Below, piece after piece: positions 18,096-27,062 of a stretch of 27,598 nt of DNA. Source of the stretch: Psilocybe azurescens (taxonomy: Eukaryota; Basidiomycota; Agaricomycetes; Agaricales; Agrocybaceae); contig JAJIRX010000331.1 in assembly GCA_023853785.1 (NCBI GenBank), positions 1-27,598 on the forward strand. The letters run 5' to 3'. The first letter of the stretch is position 1, and the number at the start of each line of letters is the position of its first letter. Position numbers and translations under genes: made by a program. The notes beneath the pieces were generated by a model, which was given only the letters and a program-made list of their open reading frames with translations, was not told the origin of the DNA and ran no database searches.

Positions 18096-19393
18096 ATGGC
18101 TGGTAAAGGAAATACCAGAGGAAGTAGAGTACTGAGGGGCAATGTTGCCGTCAAGGATGTACCTACTATGGGGTCTAACCAAGACTCCCCTGCTATGAGA
18201 GGTGACAACCACGAGCAGGCGAGAATCCTCAATCCAAATCAGATTGAAGAGGATGACACGCGCAGTCGGAGTGACTGCCGCGAGAATTTAAACATGGAAA
18301 ATGATGACCATGGTGAAGAAAACCATCAGGTCAGGGACACAGCCGCTGCAGCTAGGCATGTCCAACATAGTGCTAGCTTGAATAGCAACAATAGAAATCA
18401 TATCATGTCAGAAATGCGAAGTAATACTTTGTCTGACAATCCAGTGCAAGATGCACAATCAGTTATGGTTGAGACTAGGAATTTAATAAATTCCTTGATG
18501 AATAGATTGATTAAATTAGAGCAAGCCTTTGATTTAAATAGCAGAAAAGCGAAATCAAGCGAAGCTAATAGAGCTTCAGATACTCAGGAAAGGACAGAAC
18601 ATGAGGCTGGTCCTTCATCTAAAAGTAAAGGTGTTGACCCTAGGAACTGGGGAAGCCTTGATATCCCAGAAAATGAATTAAATCCGGATGTGCAGCGTGT
18701 AATCAAGCAAGAATTCGAAGATTCGCACACCGGAAGACATATTCATTACCAACCCGAACCAACCTATGAACCAGAAGACGATGACAACAAAGAACTCAGA
18801 GCGTCTCCAGGAGCTCAAACAACAATATTTAAACACTGAGAATGCTTATTTAAATAAGAGACAAGTTAATGAGCATTCCGAGTATGCACAATGTCGTGGG
18901 ATTTCAAGTACTCCCATGTCTCATGACATAGAGGAATTAATCTCACATGCAACACGACAGCGTGTACAGGCAAGAAAATCGGAAACAATTTGCCCAAGCA
19001 ATCAACTGCCCCCAGAAAGTTTGCTGGGGCAATTCTTCCATAAACCGAGGACAAACATGGATGCTAATTTAGGTGCCCATCAGATCGGGCCTTTGGACAT
19101 TGAAGGAAACACCACCACAGTCACTCGTTACAAGCCACTGCCGCCGACATTGCCTGATAAATATCACGGCAAGGCTGACTTTATGAAATTCTACAAATAT
19201 ATTACACAATGTGAGAGGTTCTGCAAGGAAGTGGCCTTGCCGCCTCAAGATCAAGTTGTTAAATCGCGCAGATTATTTGTCCGGAAAAGCATACAAGTTC
19301 TATTCAACAATGGTATCTATCTCTGTAGAAAACTGGGACCTCCAAAGGTTCTTTACAGAATTGTACAATTACTGCTTTCCGGCCGGATTATCG
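18096..19393 (+). pseudogene. Gypsy element 2 gag, N-terminal part
   Basis: Begins MAGKGNTRGSRVLRGN with a long polar, acidic N-region (DPRNWGSLDIPENELNPDVQ near residue 185). A shift near 18810 leads into a coiled coil (ERLQELKQQYLNTENAYLNK) and then the gag core: PLPPTLPDKYHGKADFMKFY, KYITQCERFCKE. After another shift near 19262 it reads DYLSGKAYKFYSTMVS, WDLQRFFTELYNYCFPA. The N-terminal extension differs from Gypsy 1, so this is a separate family. Element B splits it; the capsid reading resumes at 21535 with DYWLRQRKKLES. Confidence 0.85.
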
Positions 19394-19660
19394 GTGTACT
19401 TTACCTCCACCCAGGAACTCCATGTGGAGTCCACCAACTCTATACAAAGTGGTGGACTCCACATGGAGTCCATCTGGAACATATACAAGTGTTCAAAAAA
19501 TTATCTTTGATAGGTGGAGTTCAGGTGGACTCCAGATGGACTCCAGGTGGACTTCAAGCAATTCCACATGAGTCCAACTGGAGGCCAGATGGAAGCCAGG
19601 TGGAGGCCAGGTGGAGTCCAGGTGGAGTTCAATTGGAATCCACCTGGACTGCATACCTGG
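19394..19660. repeat. left subterminal array of element B
   Basis: Units of the near-palindrome TGGASTCCA (for example TGGAGTCCAGG, TGGACTCCAGA), spaced about 11 bp, densest at 19514-19655. Open frames here (GGVQLESTW-like text) are by-products of the repeat. Confidence 0.8.
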
Positions 19661-19923
19661 GTGACAATATTCCAGCTTAGGCCATCATAGAGAGGACTTA
19701 GTGAATTTCACCAAGTCCAGCTATAGCCAGATATTAATTGGAATGTATTTTCTTATAGTAAATTCATGCAAGAATGTATATATAATATATTAAAAACTAC
19801 ATAATACTTATCTACAATATTATCTACTAGCAAAGTTCATCATCACTGAAACATAAGAAAAGAAATATGTAAAAATATGCAAACAAAAGAAATAAAAAAC
19901 AACATACAAAACAGACAGAAAAA

Positions 19924-20173
19924 GTAGGCGAGAGGGTACATAGTTGGTTCAAATAAACATAGAAGCACATAAACATAAAAAAATAGAAAACGAGACAAAA
20001 AAAAGAAAAAAAAAAAGAAAAAAGGGGGTGAGAGGACAGCCATGTCGCAGTAGGCGAGAGGGTACATAGTTGGTTCAAATAAACATAGAAGCACATAAAC
20101 ATAAAAAAATAGAAAACGAGACAAAAAAAAGAAAAAAAAAAAGAAAAAAGGGGTGAGAGGACAGCCATGTCGC
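19924..20173. repeat. two nearly identical 125-bp direct repeats in element B
   Basis: Copies at 19924-20048 and 20050-20173 both open GTAGGCGAGAGGGTACATAG and close GAGAGGACAGCCATGTCGC. They differ by about one G in a G-run. The inner part is A-rich. Near identity implies a recent tandem duplication within an older element. Confidence 0.9.
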
Positions 20174-20174
20174 T

Positions 20175-20560
20175 TGTAGCCCCGCCGTATGCATTGTCGT
20201 CGTCATTGTGACCGTCGTACACGCTGTGGTGTCCATTATACACGTTGTGGTGGCCGTCGTACACGTTGTGGTGGCCTTCGTACACATTGTGATGGCCGTC
20301 GTACATGTCCGGCGTGTCTGTCCGTCGTGTTGTTGTGTCCGTCGTGTTGTTGTGTCTGTCATGTCTGTTGTACCCGTTGTTGTCGTCATCGTCATCGTTG
20401 TTGCACCTGTCTTTGTTGTTGTGGCCATTGTCGTCATTGTCGCAGCTGTTGTTGTTGCTATGGCTGTTGTACGTGTCGCTGTTGTTGTCGTGGTCTTTGC
20501 ACGTGTTGCTGCCATCGTCCATAAGCGTCCTGCGTGCTGTCGTACCCGTCATTGTATGTA
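20175..20560. repeat. trinucleotide-biased minisatellite of element B
   Basis: GTN-biased DNA. A clear 21-bp period at 20218-20320 has units opening TACACGTTGTGGTGGCC (starts 20218, 20239, 20260, 20281, 20302), followed by GTTGTTGTC-type runs. The period-3 bias leaves several frames open on both strands; none looks like a real protein. Confidence 0.85.
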
Positions 20561-20837
20561 TTGTATGTGCCCCTCATCGTCGTAGGCCTATACAAAAGAG
20601 GGGGGGAACAGTTAATGGCGGGGGCATACGGAATTCACGACTTACCTGTGCGGCCTTGTTCCTCGTTCGCATTGCCTCCCCTTGTTCTGCCTTGTTCTGC
20701 ATTCGTCTCACCTCGCCTTGTTCCTCGTTCCCCACCCGCCTTGTTCCGCTTCTTGTTCTGTACTCACCTCCATTTGTTTGCGGGTGTCCGATTGCATTTT
20801 GTCGGCCTTGGTTCGATGCGATGCGATGCGTGTCAGA

Positions 20838-21040
20838 TCGGGTTGGCATGGGCCTGGCTCCGACTGACAACAGCAAGGTGGGGGACATGCATGACGGCGG
20901 CAGCGGGGTGGTGGTGGTCAGAGAAAGAGGTGGGGTGGTGGGAATAATAAATGGATGGACACAGAATCAACAAGTGACATACGTGATGTTATTTGTCACT
21001 TGCCGAGAAATGCCGAGTTAAATGGCGGTATTGGTATGTA
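20838..21040 (+). other. conserved block shared with element C
   Basis: Matches the minus strand of 26023-26194: TCGGGTTGGC, CTGGCTCCGAC, GGTGGTGGTGG, GGTGGGGT, ATCAACA and GTATGTA occur in the same order. In the best 86 aligned positions I count about 63 matches with one 3-nt gap. It is followed by exactly 27 nt and then the tRNA-like segment, as in C. Function unknown. Confidence 0.75.
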
Positions 21041-21067
21041 TACCATCAAATTTTAAAGAATAACAAA

Positions 21068-21141
21068 GCCTATATGGCTTAGTTGGTTTAGCATCGGTGT
21101 CCGGCTTTCTCTGATGCCTGAGTTCAATTCCTGATTGTGTC
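21068..21141 (+). ncRNA. tRNA-like segment in element B
   Basis: About 74 nt opening GCCTATATGGCTTAGTTGG. The A box TGGCTTAGTTGG at 21075-21086 fits TRGCNNAGYNGG, and the B box AGTTCAATTCC at 21121-21131 is near GGTTCRANTCC. A T7 run at 21143-21149 could end Pol III transcription. A GCATCGG/CTGATGC stem with a 13-nt loop sits where an anticodon arm would be; the acceptor ends do not pair. This looks tRNA-derived (SINE-head-like) rather than a working tRNA; no anticodon can be assigned. Confidence 0.6.
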
Positions 21142-21206
21142 ATTTTTTTGCACTATAATAAATATAATAAAATATAAATAAAATATAAATAAAATCTGGG
21201 GATCTT

Positions 21207-21534
21207 CCTCCACCTGGAGTCCATTTGAAATTGGCACTAAAATAGTGTATTCATGCTAATATACATGCTTTATGAGTCAAATCCACATGGAATCCATATG
21301 GAGAATGTGAGACTCCAGATGAAGTTCCACACGGAGTCCACATGGAGTTCCACATCCTCCACATTGGCCCACATGGAGGATGAGTGGATTCCAGCTGGAC
21401 TCCATGTGGAGCCTCCACCTCTAAATGGCTGGGACACCTGCAAAAAGAGTCACTAAACTCCATATGGAGTCCACCAACTCCATGCCGGAGTTGGTGGACT
21501 CCACATGGAATACCTGGGTGGGGGTAAAGACCTT
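21207..21534. repeat. right subterminal array of element B
   Basis: TGGASTCCA-type units (for example ATGGAGTCCACC, TGGACTCCATG) in inverted sense to the left array, reaching the terminal repeat at 21534. Units are about 10-12 bp apart with unique gaps (21430-21455). Confidence 0.78.
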
Positions 21535-22532
21535 GATTATTGGCTCAGACAACGCAAGAAGCTTGAGAGTTTCTCACAAGGTAGTATGACCGTGGCTGAG
21601 TATGAAGCTGAACTTATGATTTTGTTCCGAATAATTGGTAAATCTACTTCGTCACAGCGAGTAGATCGTCTGTGGAATGGCCTTAAGCCGGAATTGCAGT
21701 CCGCATTATGGAAAGAGGGTTTAGATTACGAACAGAATACTTGGGATGAAGTCATTTCAGTGGCTACCAGGTATGAGATTGCACAACAGATTGAAAATAA
21801 TCAGCGGCATGTGCAACGAAATCAGAGATCTAACATTGGAAACTCAAATAACTTCAATGAAAAGCGAACTAATAACGATAGAATCAAGCCAAACTCGACA
21901 GAATATCATCGAGATAACAGCAATAAATTTAATACTTCAAAGGAACCTTTGAAAATTCTAAACAGAGTAATTTTAAATCAAATGAGGGATTCAAATCGAA
22001 CCGTAATATTGGTGAATCCTCCCAGATTAAGTGCTATCGCTGTGGAGAGTTAGGACATATTGGATGAAATTGTCCAGCTTCACAGAATGTCAAGTCTAAG
22101 AATAATAATGGGAAGCCTCCGGGCTTCAAAAGCTTCAATGTAGAAGTTGCGGTAGATAATGAGAACATACTCTCGTCTCTGGAGAGCACTACCGAGCAAG
22201 CAATTGACTCACATTGCATGAAAATTGAAATGGGAATGTGTGGTATTGATGAGGATGAAAACATCGAATCACATCTTGAGGATAAGCCTGCGCTTTCATG
22301 TACGGAAGCAGCCCGCAATCTTTACGATCCTAACAAGGGTGCATGGACTAATGGAACCTTAGAAAATCCTGTGTGCGATTTAATAAAGCACCAGTTGGAA
22401 CTGATGAGACCATACCCAGGAGATCCCTGTTGGGAAGGCCGTGAACTAGATCGCTTCTTTGTTTATCCCACGGATGGTGGTCAAAAGTTAGTGATTATGG
22501 ACACTGTTACATGTGAGGATGAACTCCCTTGA
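21535..22532 (+). pseudogene. Gypsy element 2 gag, C-terminal part with zinc knuckle
   Basis: Capsid continues: DYWLRQRKKLESFSQGSMTV, EYEAELMILFRIIGK, DRLWNGLKPELQSALWKEGL, NTWDEVISVATRYEIAQQIE, then an Asn-rich basic region. After a shift near 22020 comes the zinc knuckle CYRCGELGHIG-stop-NCP (about 22032-22076), CX2CX4HX4C with an in-frame TGA at 22065-22067. An acidic region of about 150 residues with GMCGIDEDENIESHLEDKPA follows. Reading ends in a stop at 22530-22532 after a one-base shift near 22525. Confidence 0.85.
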
Positions 22533-23123
22533 CATAAGCATCGCGCTACATCCTGAATTTTTAATCGGACGATGGTATGCTATTAAGCGCACACAACATA
22601 CTCGAGTCCGAGTCAAGCCACATAGGCGCTGGTACAAAAGAATGCCAAAGATAAATGTTTGGGAAGCCAACGCGGCTTGGAAACTATGTTCAGGTCGTCC
22701 ATTTAGTAAATACCTCACACTTTCTAATAGCACACGAGGCAAGAAAACCGCTCGATTCAGTGTTCACTATGATAAAGATACGGATGGGTATCATATAATA
22801 GACTGGCAGACCTATCTGCACTTCGAATTATCAGCCTATAACATGGAGAAATCGAGGTTCAATATTAGAAACTGGTACCATAAGAGTATTGTAAAGTACC
22901 TGAACAATTGGTACCAAAAATACTGTGAAAATAATGATGGACACTTCGATCTTTCGTGCCTTTTTGATGCACAAAGGCAGGAGGGCGAGGAATATGAAGA
23001 ATTTTTACAAAGTTTCATTGATTATTACAGTTCAGATGATGAAGACGATGAGTCTACATTGGAATCAGATGATTCAGACGGTGAAGAACGATTTACTGCT
23101 GGAAAAATTACTATGTTGAGTTA
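22533..23123 (+). pseudogene. Gypsy element 2 gag-pol spacer
   Basis: Continues in another frame with SIALHPEFLIGRWYAIKRTQ, then Trp/Tyr-rich sequence (IRNWYHKSIVKYLNNWYQKY) and an acidic Ser/Asp run (SSDDEDDESTLESDDSDGEE). It lies between nucleocapsid and protease and keeps the direction of the element. I know no function for this segment. Confidence 0.6.
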
Positions 23124-23520
23124 AGCGCCCAACAACCAGAGGAACAAGTCATTCCAGCAGCTCAAAGAAATTCTGCAAGGATTAAAGATCCATCCAGGGT
23201 GGTTCCAGACCCTATTGTAATTGTTGTAAATATAGCAGGACGTCCAGCACGAGCGCTTATTGACACAGGCTCGTTATGTGACTTCATATCTTCTACTTTA
23301 GCTGATCAACTTAAGCTAAAAAGGAAGAGTTACCTACCCCTCTCGTCGTACAACTTGCAGTTTTGGGTTCTAGATCTAAAGTAAACTACAGAACCGAAGC
23401 TCCCTTCGCATATCAAGGCATAAAGAGTCACGAAGCTTTGATATTATCAATTTATCAAGCTATGACTTGATCTTAGGCACTCCTTTCATCTTTCAACATC
23501 AAGTATTATCAGGATTAAAT
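23124..23520 (+). pseudogene. Gypsy element 2 aspartic protease
   Basis: After a shift near 23115, ELSAQQPEEQVIPAAQRNSA leads to IVVNIAGRPARALIDTGSLC and DFISSTLADQLKLK, which is the DTG active site of a pepsin-like retroelement protease. Further shifts near 23335 and 23435 lead to the closing motif NLSSYDLILGTPFIFQHQ. The catalytic Asp is present but the frame is broken at least twice. Confidence 0.82.
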
Positions 23521-24348
23521 CCAACCCGAGTGATTATTGGCTCAAACGAAGCACTACCAATCAAAGGATCATCAGTACGAACCCTACAGTCCCGTGCTGC
23601 GAGGCTTCGAGAAGAAAATCTAGATGAAATCCGTGATTATCTAAAGACTAAAGCAGCTCCATTGTGTAAAACAGCTGCTGAGACGCCATTACCTCCGTTG
23701 AGAGCTATTAATCACAAGATAGATTTAATAGATGAAGATCTACAGTACCCCTGGAGACCTGCTCGATGCCCAGAAGCATTCATGGATCAATGGATTGAAA
23801 AGCGAAATGCTTATCTTAAGACCGGCAGGTGGGAAATCACAAATTCCCGTAACACAGTACCCATGTTATTCATTCCAAAACCTGGTAAACCGGGTGAGAT
23901 GCCAAAATTACGCACAGTAGATGACTTGAGACCGCGTAATCAGAACACTCGCAAATTAACAAGTCCGCTACCGGACATAGATGGAATTATGAGACGTGTC
24001 TCAAGCAAGCCATATAGAAGTATGATTGACCTGAAGGATGCTTACGAGCAAGTAAGGATTGAACCTAAAGACGTCTGGAAGACTGCATTTGCAACGCCAA
24101 ATGGAAATATGGTTTCCCATGTCATTCAGCAAGGTGATTGCAACACACCTGCTACATTTCAGTCCTTAATGAACCACATTTTTGCTCCTTACATCGGAAA
24201 GTTCCTTGATGTATACCTGGATGACATAGTCATTTATTCAGATACATTGGAAGATCATATTCAACATGTTCTCAAAGTACTTGAGATACTAACAAAGAGA
24301 AATTCTATCTTTCAGCTAATAAACTGGACTTCCTCTGTAAGCGAGTGA
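23467..24348 (+). pseudogene. Gypsy element 2 reverse transcriptase
   Basis: Copies the element's RNA into DNA. The open stretch covers protease end to RT palm: HKIDLIDEDLQYPWRPARCP, VPMLFIPKPGKPGEMPKLRT, VDDLRPRNQNTRK, a PYRSMIDLKDAYEQVRIEP motif with the first catalytic Asp, TPATFQSLMNHIFAPYIGK, and FLDVYLDDIVIYSDT with the catalytic YLDD intact. A shift near 24300 leads to the thumb (ANKLDFLCKRVKILGRIVD) in the next frame. Of all enzymes in the window this RT core looks least damaged. Confidence 0.9.
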
Positions 24349-25540
24349 AGATTCTTGGGCGTATAGTGGACAGCGATGGCATCCAAATGGATCCACATAA
24401 AGTTGATGCAATCCTAAAATGGAAAGTCCCCACTAATCGTGATTTATTGCACGGATTTCTAGGAGCTGCAGGTTACTTAGCTGATGACATTGAAAGTGTA
24501 TGCATTCCGATGGGAATATTACACACTTTAACAAGTAAGGAAATACCATTCAGATGGGATCCAACCCATCAAAGAGCATTTGATGAAATTAAGGAACGTG
24601 CAAATCGGTATAGAGACCATCATAGGCGCCCATTAGATTACTCAAAGGGTGCACCACCAATAAATATGGTCACAGATGCCAGTATTACTGGTATTGCTGG
24701 AGTTATTAGCCAGGGAAGCGACTGGAAGACTGCACCTGTAGCAGCCTTCTATTCTGCAAAACTCTCACCTGCACAACAGAATTACCCTGTGCACGAGGTA
24801 GAGATGTTGGCAGGTCTTGAAACAATGATGCGATATTGAGACCTATTATTAGGTGTGAAATTTCGGTGGTATACTGACCACAAAGGACTTGTTACAATAT
24901 TAAATCATCGAGACATTGAGCGCACAAGCAATGGACGCCGTGCTAGATGGCTTGAACAATTAGGTTTATTCAATTTTGAAGTGATATATGTACCAGGCAC
25001 TGAGAATATTCTGAGTGATGCACTATCCAGGATATACTCTAATGATGCACCAGGAACAGTCCGGGCATCTACAGAATATACTCAATATGATGAGCCCGAA
25101 AATGGTGCTTCTATGGAAGAAACAATGCAGACAATTGCTGCTCCAGTTCTTGTTGGAATGGAAGCTGAATGTGCAGCTGTCAACCCTAACTTTGTGGGAC
25201 GCAGAACTAAGAAAGCACATGAAAATCCAGGTGCCGAAACAGGCCATCCGGAAACTTCTGAAGAATTTGCAGCTCGAGTTAAGGATACTTTCAAGCTGAA
25301 AGGACCAAAAGCCAGTCAGGAGGGCAAGCCTATACCCTCATGAAAGGTTAGTCATTCGTATTCCTGCTCGTAAAATAAAGAGTCTAATGGTAATTCACAG
25401 GGAATAATCAACCGTGTAACAGAACCATTAGTAGATCAGAATAGTTCACATACTGGGAATAATATTAATGTTCCATTAGATCTCTATGAAGACCGAAATG
25501 GTGTGAGCATAATTAGTGAGATAAAAGGGATGTATAAGCA
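24349..25540 (+). pseudogene. Gypsy element 2 RT thumb, RNase H and pre-integrase region
   Basis: ILGRIVDSDGIQMDPHKVDA and FLGAAGYLADDIE close RT. RNase H follows: INMVTDASITGIAGV with Asp, YPVHEVEMLAGLETMMRY with Glu, then a TGA at 24837-24839 where Arg is expected, then FRWYTDHKGLVTILNH with Asp. VIYVPGTENILSDALSR is the family's end-of-RNase-H motif. The connector leads to NGVSIISEIKGMYKQ, the start of the integrase N-domain in Gypsy elements. It is cut there by element C; integrase and 3' LTR would lie beyond the window. Confidence 0.87.
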
Positions 25541-25870
25541 GAGGTCTTTACTGTCCCCCACCTATTCCAGATGGAATCCAACTTCATTCCAGGAATGAAG
25601 ATGGATTCCATTAGATTCCAGTCTGAAATCTCATACCATACACCCGGCTGTTTTGTATGGGTAAATGAACATGGATTCCAAATGGATTCCAATTGGATTC
25701 CAGAAAATAAGCCATTCCAAATGGAATATTCCAGTTTCATTCCAATGGAATGGCTGGAATCTATATAGAATCCAATTGGAATCCAACTGGAATATCATAT
25801 ATTACATTGGGTTTGGTCCAATACAGGTCCATTCCAATGTAATAAGGTGGAATCCAAGTGGAATGATATC
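25541..25870. repeat. subterminal array of element C
   Basis: Units TGGATTCCA / TGGAATCCA, often 11 bp apart (for example 25675-25705 and 25768-25795), with the outer T..A pair of B but an A/T centre. Short frames here are repeat by-products. Confidence 0.78.
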
Positions 25871-25919
25871 CCATTATTTTTATTATAATTTATTATAATT
25901 TATGCTAGTATAGAAAAAA

Positions 25920-25995
25920 GACATGAACGAGAATCGAACTCAGGCATTGGAGAACGCCGAACATAAGCAGGATAAACCAACTGAGCCACAAAGGC
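25920..25995 (-). ncRNA. tRNA-like segment in element C
   Basis: Minus strand, about 76 nt, opening GCCTTTGTGGCTCAGTTGG. The A box TGGCTCAGTTGG (25977-25988) fits the consensus, the B box region GAGTTCGATTC is at 25931-25941, and a T6 run follows (25914-25919, seen as A6 on the plus strand). It shares about 20 of its first 23 bases with the segment in B, and both have the ATGCCTGAGTTC word. No paired acceptor stem and no clear anticodon arm. Confidence 0.6.
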
Positions 25996-26022
25996 TTATA
26001 GAAAATAAAAAAACTAGTTAAC

Positions 26023-26194
26023 TACATACTAATACAGCCGAATTTCTCGGCACTGCTCGGCACGGGCCGAACAACAACACGCACATGACATGTTGATGCC
26101 ATGTCGGTCCGTTGTTGATTCCGACCCCACCCTTTTTCCTTCCACCACCACCACCGCCCTCGTCCCGGTCGGAGCCAGCTGAAAGCCAACCCGA
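26023..26194 (-). other. conserved block shared with element B
   Basis: Minus-strand counterpart of 20838-21040, 27 nt upstream of the tRNA-like segment. In one frame it reads GGVGINNGPTWHQHVMCVLL followed by FGPCRAVP; B gives GGVVGIINGWTQNQQVTYVM followed by LFVTCREMP. Whether it is coding or structural is open. Confidence 0.75.
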
Positions 26195-26212
26195 CGTGAC
26201 AGAGGACGAGAA

Positions 26213-27062
26213 CGACCGCAATGGCCACACCAACGAGGACGAGGACGACTGCAACAGCGACAACGAGGACACAGACGAGGACGCCGGACGAGGACCACGA
26301 CGAGGACTGCGAGGGCGAGGACGGCAGCGAGAGCAAGGACGGCGGCGAGGGCGAGGACAGCAACGAGGACAAGGACGAGGGACGAGTATCGCCCGGCGAG
26401 GACAAGGAGACGGCAAGGGCGAGTACGCCGGCAAGGGCAAGGACGCCAGCAAGGCCGAGGGGCGACAGCGAGGGCGAGGGACGAGTATCGCCGGCCAGGA
26501 CAAGGACGAGTACGCCGGCCAGGACAAGGACGAGTACGCCGGCCAGGACGAGGACAAGTACGCCAGCCAGGACGAGGACAAGTAAAAGTTCCAGCCAGGA
26601 CGAGGACAAGTACGCTGCTGTGACGAGGACGACAGCGGGCAAGTACGCCGGCGAGGACAAGTACGCCGGCGAGCGAGACGACGGCGTGGGCGAGTACACC
26701 GGCGAGACAAGGACGATACAGGCAAGGACGCAGTACGCCGGCCAGGACAAGGACGACGGCAAGGGCGAGTACGCTCGGCGAGACAAGTACGCCGGCGAGG
26801 ACGACGGCGTGGCGAGTACGCCGGCGAGGCAAGGACGCCGGCAAGGACGAGGGACGACGGGCAAGGGCTGCAGGACGACAGCGTGGGCAAGGATGACGGC
26901 GTGGGCAAGGACGGCGGCAAGGGCGAGACGACGTGGACGAGGACGCGGCGAGACGTGGACGTGGACGTGGATGTATGAGGACAAGGACGTGGACATGAAG
27001 CAGGACATGGCCATGGACGAAGCAGAATATGACAGCAAGAACGTGGACGGCGAGGGGCGAGG
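26213..27062. repeat. GAC/GAG-rich minisatellite of element C
   Basis: About 850 bp of GAGGACAAGGACGAGTACGC-like text. A strict 24-bp period holds at 26490-26585 (four units, translating on plus as AGQDKDEY repeats); elsewhere the units are shuffled. Long frames stay open on both strands because of the period-3 composition. It occupies the same place as the GTN minisatellite of B. Confidence 0.85.

Larger units (their letters stand above)
19394..21534. mobile_element. element B: non-autonomous hAT-like transposon with cargo, in Gypsy 2 gag
   Basis: Inverted ends: left reads GTGTACTTTACCTCCACCCA, right (reverse-complemented) AAGGTCTTTACCCCCACCCA, and both continue GG..TCCATGTGGAGTCCACC. Flanking 8-bp direct repeat: GATTATCG at 19386-19393 and GATTATTG at 21535-21542. 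The capsid domain reads up to CFPA before it and DYWLRQRKK after it. Length 2141 bp. From left to right it holds: a TGGASTCCA array, an AT spacer, two 125-bp direct repeats, a trinucleotide-biased minisatellite, a conserved block, a tRNA-like segment, and a second array. There is no transposase. Same family as A and C by end sequence. Confidence 0.85.

Noticed and set aside
19827..20585. Open frames of Asn/Asp/Thr or Val/Cys-rich text on both strands, and a Phe/Tyr-rich 'membrane' protein at about 19843-20124
   Set aside because: The first group comes from the GTN minisatellite. The second is the duplicated A-rich 125-bp unit read backwards, giving a false hydrophobic pattern.
21068..21141. 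Functional tRNA gene
   Set aside because: A and B boxes are good, but the 5' and 3' ends do not pair as an acceptor stem, the anticodon-arm loop is about 13 nt, and the same diverged sequence recurs inside another mobile element.
25571..25898. Small frames with text like FIPGMKMDSIRFQ, and similar ones at 19400-19680 and 21251-21463
   Set aside because: Translations of TGGAWTCCA/TGGASTCCA arrays; the repeated motif explains every residue pattern.
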